Assembly: GCA_900541895.1 (NCBI GenBank)
Contig: UWSI01000003.1
Location: 67,073-131,072 of the forward strand
Direction: 5' to 3'
Source of the DNA: an uncultured Actinomyces sp.
Lineage (GTDB): Bacteria > Actinomycetota > Actinomycetes > Actinomycetales > Actinomycetaceae
DNA: 64,000 nucleotides
The notes under the pieces were generated by a model. It searched no databases and was not told the origin of the DNA. It saw only the letters and a list, made by a program, of their open reading frames with translations. Both the position numbers and the translations under genes were made by a program. Below are positions 59,561-64,000 of this stretch, piece after piece (positions within the stretch are counted from its first letter, which is position 1; the number at the start of each line of letters is the position of its first letter).

Positions 59561-59788
59561 CGCGATTCCCATGAAAAGGGCAATAACGAGAACAATGATG
59601 CCACCGAACAGGTCTTCGGACACCTCAAGGACGAATTCTTCCGCGGCCAAGAATGGCAGACCTTCGAGAGCTTCAAAGCCGACCTCGACGCCTACATCAC
59701 GCACTGGAACACGGTAAGACGCCAAGTAAAGCTCAAGGGCCTGACCCCGGCAGAATACCGGGATCAGGCCCTACAGGAAGCCGCATAA
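59561..59788 (+). pseudogene. IS3-family transposase remnant (C-terminal end)
   Basis: The frame reads DATEQVFGHLKDEFFRGQEW, then TFESFKADLDAYITHWNTVR, QVKLKGLTPAEYRDQALQEA and a stop at 59786-59788. This is the last third of the rve integrase core of IS3-type transposases (the Glu in DATEQ being the third catalytic residue of DDE) and the KLKGLTPxEYR ending. The first two catalytic Asp and everything upstream of the DDE Glu are gone, so it is a relic. Upstream codons (KGNNENND) fit poorly, so the break point is around 59580-59600. Confidence 0.85.
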
Positions 59789-59811
59789 CAGCTACCATTA
59801 AACGCGTCCAA

Positions 59812-59833
59812 GTTTCGGGGCGCAGTTCATTTC
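59812..59833 (+). repeat. Right terminal inverted-repeat relic of the IS
   Basis: GTTTCGGGGCGCAGTTCATT, 24 nt after the transposase stop, typical distance and wording of the right end of this IS3 group. The left end was not found in the window. Confidence 0.5.
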
Positions 59834-59876
59834 TCGCCACCGGGACCAGCGTTATAGCGTCAGTGCGCTAGATGGT

Positions 59877-61784
59877 TCAGCCCATCTTGCGACGCGTTGC
59901 AACTGCAGCGCCACCGGCGATCAATGCTGCCATTCCAAGGCCCAGCAGAATTCCGCTGTCTGCACCGGTCTTTGCCAGGGAAGACTTGGGGTTCTTCGGC
60001 TTATCCGGAGTGGTCGGCGGAACCGCAGGAGGATTCGACTCTGAGGGTGCGGGAGGCACCGAGGTGGTGGTCGAGGGGGACGGCTCGGGCGTGGTGATGC
60101 TCGGGGTAGGCTTCGGCATCGGAGTCGTCGTGGACGGGGTGGGCTTCGGAGCCGGAGTCGTGGTCGACGGGGTGGGCTTCGGCATCGGTGTCGTGGTCGA
60201 CGGGGTGGGCTTCGGAGCCGGTGTCGTGGTCGACGGGGTGGGCTTCGGAGCCGGAGTCGTCGTGGACGGAGTGGGCTTCGGAGCCGGAGTCGTGGTCGAC
60301 GGCGTCGGAGACGGGGTTGGTGTCGTCGTCGAAGGTGTCGGCGAAGGCGTCGGTGTCGTGGTCGACGGCGTCGGAGAGGGCTTCGGCTTGGTCACGTTGG
60401 TGACTGTTGCGGTGTAGTCCTTTTCAGGGTTAACCGTCAGAGTTGCGGTCTTCTTGTCCGCACCCAAGGTGATGCCATCAGCTTCACTGAAGACACCGGA
60501 GGTCGCGTTATCCCACAGAACACTTGCATCAGGAAGGTTCTTTTCCTTGATAGTGACCTTTGTTCCGATAGGCAGCTTATCCGGGTAGGTGTAGGTCTGT
60601 CCCTTCTTCACAGTGACCGTTTCAGTCCGGTCAACACCGGGGCCCTTCAGGGTGACCTCGAAAGTAAAGTCCGGGTTCTCGGTCAGCGCTGCGGCAGAAT
60701 CATCGACCTTCTTAGCAATCGAGAAGACCTGCTTTGCTTCTGCTTCAGCATCAGCACCGTAGACCAGCTTTTGACTTGCAGTTGATGCACCCGGAGTGCC
60801 CGGAGCCTCAATGTTTGCAGTGTTCCAGTAGCGTCCGTTCACCAGGTTCTCAACGCGACCGTAAAGAGTGAAGACCGCGAACTGGTTCGCAGGAATCTCA
60901 GGAATCTGAATCTTGAGCGCGTTTGCGTCACAGGTGATGGTTGCGTTTTGACGGAGCGAGCCGTTAGAGAGGTCCGCACCGCCGTAGTTTGCGCCACCAA
61001 CAGCTGCAAGAAGCTTAAAGTTCTTGACATCGGTCTTCAACTGGTTCGTCAGATCGGTGCAGTCGAAGTCCCACTTGGTGTCTTCAGAGTTATCGGTAAA
61101 GGTCACGTTCTTCAGACCTGCAGAGCCACCGGGAATGGTCACGCGCCAAGAGATGGTGCGGCTCTTGTTGTAAACGGTACCGGGGAAGGTCCAGAAACCA
61201 TCCTTACGGAAACCATCACCAACACCGACGCCCTTCTTGATGTTAACGTCAACAAACTTGGTGTCGGTCAGATGGAAGGGCTGCGTGCCTCCCGTTTCTT
61301 TGGCTTCCATGGTCAAGCGCGAGCGGGTAACAACCCAGCCATCCCAAGATGCCGCACCCTCAGCTGCTTCGTTGAAGACAACCTTGACAGTGCCATCTGA
61401 TCCCCAAGTTGCGCAGCCAATCACGCTGCCCGATGCAGACCTCACATCGAAGGTGAAGGGAGCAATCGGGTTCGCAGACTTAGTCGAAAGCTTGTACTGG
61501 AAGTACTGACCTGCGGTGACCTTCGAGCTGGTCGACCACTTAACCTTGAAACCAAGAGTCTGACCTTCGGTAAGGTTCGTCGTTGCATTTCCATTGTCGT
61601 CAACCAGTTCAGGCTGGCCAACAGTCATTTTCGACGTGATATCCGTGGTGGGCGCCGGACAGGTTGCGGCATGAGCGGCGGGAGCGGCAGCGTCAGAGAA
61701 GATCTCAACAGCACCGATGCCACCAACCGCAAGCGTCAGCGCTGCGAGCGCAGAAACCGCGCGCTTAGTGCGGAGAGTTGTCAT
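59877..61784 (-). CDS. LPXTG-type cell-wall-anchored surface protein with Pro/Thr repeats
   Basis: 635 residues. Signal peptide (1-40, ALAALTLAVGGIGAVEIFSD then AAPAAHA), two Ig-like or thioester/adhesin-like domains (approx. 45-355), a DUF5979/SpaA-like domain (approx. 362-465, FTFEVTLKGPGVDRTETVTV and NPEKDYTATVTNVTKP), then a nine-copy 11-residue repeat (TPSTTTPAPKP, 472-570), and a sortase signal LAKTG (603-607), membrane helix and RRKMG tail. LAKTG is a variant of LPXTG. The Pro/Thr repeat would span the peptidoglycan. Probably adhesin; no sortase gene is in the window. GGAG lies 8 nt before the ATG. Confidence 0.92.
   Translation of the reverse strand: MTTLRTKRAVSALAALTLAVGGIGAVEIFSDAAAPAAHAATCPAPTTDITSKMTVGQPELVDDNGNATTNLTEGQTLGFKVKWSTSSKVTAGQYFQYKLSTKSANPIAPFTFDVRSASGSVIGCATWGSDGTVKVVFNEAAEGAASWDGWVVTRSRLTMEAKETGGTQPFHLTDTKFVDVNIKKGVGVGDGFRKDGFWTFPGTVYNKSRTISWRVTIPGGSAGLKNVTFTDNSEDTKWDFDCTDLTNQLKTDVKNFKLLAAVGGANYGGADLSNGSLRQNATITCDANALKIQIPEIPANQFAVFTLYGRVENLVNGRYWNTANIEAPGTPGASTASQKLVYGADAEAEAKQVFSIAKKVDDSAAALTENPDFTFEVTLKGPGVDRTETVTVKKGQTYTYPDKLPIGTKVTIKEKNLPDASVLWDNATSGVFSEADGITLGADKKTATLTVNPEKDYTATVTNVTKPKPSPTPSTTTPTPSPTPSTTTPTPSPTPSTTTPAPKPTPSTTTPAPKPTPSTTTPAPKPTPSTTTPMPKPTPSTTTPAPKPTPSTTTPMPKPTPSITTPEPSPSTTTSVPPAPSESNPPAVPPTTPDKPKNPKSSLAKTGADSGILLGLGMAALIAGGAAVATRRKMG
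60075..60371 (-). repeat. Nine 33-bp tandem repeats in the surface-protein gene
   Basis: Codes for TPSTTTPAPKP-type units, with P/T/A/M/E variants at the eighth position and K or S at the tenth. The copies are near-identical at the DNA level, so copy number is expected to vary by slippage or recombination while keeping the frame. Confidence 0.9.
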
Positions 61785-61900
61785 AGGGAAAACTCCAAAA
61801 ATCCGAAGATTGATAGATTCAAGAATATATTACAGCTATTCAGGCTTAAATTCCTAGTGTTTTCTCAGCAAAATTTATTCAGATTTCATTCATAAACATC

Positions 61901-63166
61901 TCATAAAGAAACCAGGAAATCATCCTCGTCAACCACAGCTCCGCCTGCAATTCCAAGGATAATTGTTGCTGCAGACTCTATATCGCGAGTCGAACGCATA
62001 CGCTCCAAACGCTCGGAACGAGTGACGATATTCTCAGGAACCTCAACATTTCCCTTAGGAAGCCACCGCAGTCGATATTCAATAACCGCTCCCTGCGCCC
62101 ATTCCTCCCAGCGCAAAACATGAGGAACCTGCTCAACCTGATGCACTTCAACCATCATGATCGACTGATTCCCAATAGGACTGAGCAAAGCAAAACCGTC
62201 AACAACTTGTTCAGCACTGAGTGCATGTTCACGATCTCGTGCTAGGGCTTCTCGCAACTCATTACTCAACTCATGCACCACAGAACGCAGCTCTCGTTCA
62301 GCCTCAGCATCGCGACGACTCTGGCGGGAAGGCTCTCCCTTCGCACCAGCAACCAACTCACGCGAATCAATTGTCTCTGGGAAAGCCTCAGCCAAGGCCT
62401 CGGCAAGCTCAGCGGGACCCACCCAACGCGATGAATACACGGCCAAGGACACTGCGGAATCAGGATCGGGCTCCATGACAACGCCGCTTCCGGCAATGCG
62501 CACAGCCCCGGCCAAACGCCGAGCCATCCGCTCCAGCACCAGCAAGACCTGATATTCGAGGCCAACGGGCAATCCCTCCGGGAAAGCCGCAGCCCAGCGG
62601 TCACTCGCGGCAAGCTCAGGCGGTGCGGGCTCCCCGCGCATCGGCTCACACTCTACAACCCACGCGTGAGTGAAATCTGCACCCAAACCAAGTGGGCCTC
62701 GAACGTTAACGGGAAGCGCCCAAGGGCCAGAAAGCTCTACTCCCCCGCGAAGGTGCAGGCGGCCGGGCGCAACCCAATGGGCCTCGTCCCACGCGGAAAC
62801 AGCCAAGGCCTCAAGCTCATCATCTTCAACCGACGCGCCCACGCAGAAGAGGTGATTCGCCAGTCCCAACTCAACAGGAAGCGGCAAAACCTCACGCGCA
62901 GCGGAGCTGGTACCCATAGATACGCGCGCAACATGGTCATCAAGGCGAATCTCGCCGGTGCCATTTACTCGCAGCGCGGTATCGAAAGCACGCATCCCCC
63001 CGACCGAGGTCATCGAGGTTTCAGTCAAAGGGTGCGAAGCCGTCTGGCTCAGCGAGGACTGAACACCTCGTGCGGAATCATGGGCCTGCCCAGCAGGAGC
63101 AGCTTCCAAACGCTCACGAAACGACCGGCGTTTGGGAGGCAGCGATGCTTCTTGGCCCACGATCAA
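61901..63166 (-). CDS. Conserved-looking protein of unknown function next to dcd
   Basis: 421 residues, not recognised, no signal peptide or membrane helix. Sections: basic, disordered N terminus (PPKRRSFRERLEAAPAGQAH), a globular part approx. 60-220 with LGLANHLFCVGASVEDDE, RLHLRGGVELSGPWALPVN and FTHAWVVECEPMRGE, then YQVLLVLERMARRLAGAVRI, a charged helical segment (GEPSRQSRRDAEAERELRSV) and a C-terminal part with RWEEWAQGAVIEYRLRWLPK. Its start overlaps the dcd stop by 4 nt, so it is coupled to dcd; whether it has any link to nucleotide metabolism is unknown. Confidence 0.72.
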   Translation of the reverse strand: MIVGQEASLPPKRRSFRERLEAAPAGQAHDSARGVQSSLSQTASHPLTETSMTSVGGMRAFDTALRVNGTGEIRLDDHVARVSMGTSSAAREVLPLPVELGLANHLFCVGASVEDDELEALAVSAWDEAHWVAPGRLHLRGGVELSGPWALPVNVRGPLGLGADFTHAWVVECEPMRGEPAPPELAASDRWAAAFPEGLPVGLEYQVLLVLERMARRLAGAVRIAGSGVVMEPDPDSAVSLAVYSSRWVGPAELAEALAEAFPETIDSRELVAGAKGEPSRQSRRDAEAERELRSVVHELSNELREALARDREHALSAEQVVDGFALLSPIGNQSIMMVEVHQVEQVPHVLRWEEWAQGAVIEYRLRWLPKGNVEVPENIVTRSERLERMRSTRDIESAATIILGIAGGAVVDEDDFLVSL

Positions 63167-63744
63167 CGCTCGATACGGGTGCGACTAAAACGAAGGTGAG
63201 TACGCGAGGGCGTCGGCCCACGCTGGCCCTGGTAGTGCGAACCCAGGCCTTCACTGCCGTAGGGGTGCTCGGCGGGCGAGGACAGGTCGAAGAAGCACAA
63301 TTGGCCGATCTTCATGCCCGGGTAGAGCAGGATCGGCATGGTCGCAGTATTCGACAGTTCCAAGGTGACGTGGCCAGAGAAGCCGGGATCAATGAAGCCA
63401 GCGGTTGAGTGCGTAAGCAGGCCCAAGCGCCCCAGCGAAGACTTTCCTTCTAGGCGCGCAGCGATGTCGTCACCCAGTGTCACCAGCTCATAGGTTGCGC
63501 CCAGCACAAACTCACCAGGGTGCAGCACAAAGGGGTCGTCCGGTCCCACGTCCACACTGTGGGTCAGGTCAGATTGATCGGCAGCGGGATCGATCACCGG
63601 ATAGCGGTGATTATCGAAGAGGCGGAAGAGTCGATCCAAACGCACGTCAATACTTGCGGGTTGAATCAGCGAGCGATCAAGCGGATCCAATTGAATACGT
63701 CCGCTATCAAGACTTGCTGAAATATCGCGATCACTGAGCAGCAT
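63163..63744 (-). CDS. dcd: dCTP deaminase
   Basis: 193 residues. Converts dCTP to dUTP, feeding dTTP synthesis. Key strings: IQPASIDVRLDRLFRLF, VLHPGEFVLGATYE, ARLEGKSSLGRLGLLTHSTA, GFIDPGFSGHVTLELSN with the catalytic Glu129, PGMKIGQLCFF, and a closing GSHYQGQRGPTPSRT. The C-terminal YQGQRGPTPSR motif covers the active site. In actinobacteria some homologs are bifunctional dCTP deaminase/dUTPase; the sequence alone does not decide. Typical length. Start ATG 63744. Confidence 0.96.
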   Translation of the reverse strand: MLLSDRDISASLDSGRIQLDPLDRSLIQPASIDVRLDRLFRLFDNHRYPVIDPAADQSDLTHSVDVGPDDPFVLHPGEFVLGATYELVTLGDDIAARLEGKSSLGRLGLLTHSTAGFIDPGFSGHVTLELSNTATMPILLYPGMKIGQLCFFDLSSPAEHPYGSEGLGSHYQGQRGPTPSRTHLRFSRTRIER

Positions 63745-63790
63745 GGTGCCATTCTCGCATACTCAGCGCCGCGACAATAGCCTCAGGGGG

Positions 63791-64000
63791 TCACTGCAGG
63801 GGCTGGCCCTGAGCGTCGTAGGCGTAAGACCCCGAGCGGGCGATGATCATGATGAACTCAATGAACGCCCAGATAACGGAGATGAACGCACCGATGACGG
63901 TGATCGTCAGAACCAGCTGGATGATTCCCTTAGCCGTGTAGCCCAAGTAGAAGTTGTGAATACCTAAGGCACCCAGGAAGAAGGCAAGAAGCGCGGCGAC
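63791..64000 (-). CDS. TM2 domain protein (5' end outside the window)
   Basis: The last 69 codons read VAALLAFFLGALGIHNFYLG, YTAKGIIQLVLTITVIGAFI, SVIWAFIEFIMIIARSGSYA and end YDAQGQPLQ. Two membrane helices separated by a short loop, with the GIHNFYLG motif, define the TM2 domain (PF05154). The N terminus is cut off; usual members have a Pro/Gln/Tyr-rich N-terminal stretch. Function unknown, possibly membrane sensor or scaffold. Confidence 0.9.
   Translation of the reverse strand, partial: VAALLAFFLGALGIHNFYLGYTAKGIIQLVLTITVIGAFISVIWAFIEFIMIIARSGSYAYDAQGQPLQ

Noticed and set aside
59525..59725. 66-codon minus-strand frame ending in a membrane-like helix
   Set aside because: Mostly antisense to the transposase remnant; may hold the tail of another lost gene on its last 25 codons but cannot be supported.
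60075..60371. CRISPR-like tandem repeats
   Set aside because: Units are contiguous 33-bp coding repeats without spacers and keep the reading frame of the wall-anchored protein.
59872..60417. 181-codon plus-strand frame with Gly/Val repeats
   Set aside because: It is the antisense reading of the 33-bp repeats of the surface-protein gene; no ribosome binding site, low complexity.

Overview
The window looks like a piece of a high-GC Gram-positive chromosome, most likely an Actinomycetaceae member (Schaalia/Actinomyces type). Reasons: the actinobacterial small proteins DUF3073 and DUF3618, the holin-X family, an Abhydrolase_9 protein, a TAP-like S33 peptidase, the topA-tmk-holB gene order, ROK regulators of sugar operons, a lysylphosphatidylglycerol-synthase-like flippase protein, an LPXTG-type surface protein, and strong GGAGG ribosome binding sites with GTG/TTG starts. 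No prophage, CRISPR array or rRNA was seen. One tRNA-Leu and one TPP riboswitch are clear. Coding density is high. Assignments come from reading the sequence only; no database search was run.

Layout. 1-4.8 kb: partial RidA-like gene, then a VTC domain / DUF4956 / Cthe_2159-type lipoprotein group, interrupted by an opposite-strand membrane protein; two genes of the group share an upstream direct-repeat motif. 4.8-7.4 kb: metY-metX (homoserine to homocysteine). 7.6-11.5 kb: xylA-xylB with a divergent ROK repressor and a palindromic operator. 11.5-16.6 kb: glmS, a potassium-channel-like protein, a DUF4862 and a DUF1444-like protein, tRNA-Leu(CAG) with terminator. 16.6-20.9 kb: pheA-dedA and a large flippase-like protein with a decayed kinase-like domain. 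21.0-26.8 kb: a HexNAc-glycan uptake locus (binding protein, two permeases, ROK regulator, cytoplasmic GH20 hexosaminidase). 26.8-33.1 kb: a TPP-riboswitch-led run thiB-thiP-thiQ, methyltransferase, alpha/beta hydrolase.

33.1-42.0 kb: amino-acid permease, DUF2218, SRPBCC protein, then topA-tmk-holB-S33 peptidase. 42.3-42.9 kb: YefM-YoeB toxin-antitoxin with its operator. 42.9-48.8 kb: methyltransferase-cls, DUF808, sodA, flavin monooxygenase. 48.9-54.3 kb: a 1536-residue two-lobed 2-hydroxyacyl-CoA dehydratase activase fusion facing a TetR regulator over a 9+9 bp inverted repeat. 54.4-56.9 kb: a protein resembling an ABC ATPase that lost its ATP-binding motifs, followed by holin-X, DUF3618 and DUF3073 genes. 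57-59.5 kb: two membrane proteins and a Cof-type HAD phosphatase. 59.5-61.8 kb: an IS3-family transposase remnant beside an LAKTG cell-wall-anchored protein with nine 33-bp repeats. 61.9-64 kb: unknown protein overlapping dcd, and a partial TM2 protein.

Genes working together: the xyl and HexNAc loci feed xylulose 5-phosphate and amino sugar into metabolism, are each controlled by a ROK protein, and have near-identical palindromes in their control regions; glmS supplies amino sugar when none is imported. The most unusual items are the activase fusion, the pseudo-ATPase, the pseudokinase-flippase fusion and the shared promoter motif of the VTC/DUF4956/lipoprotein group.
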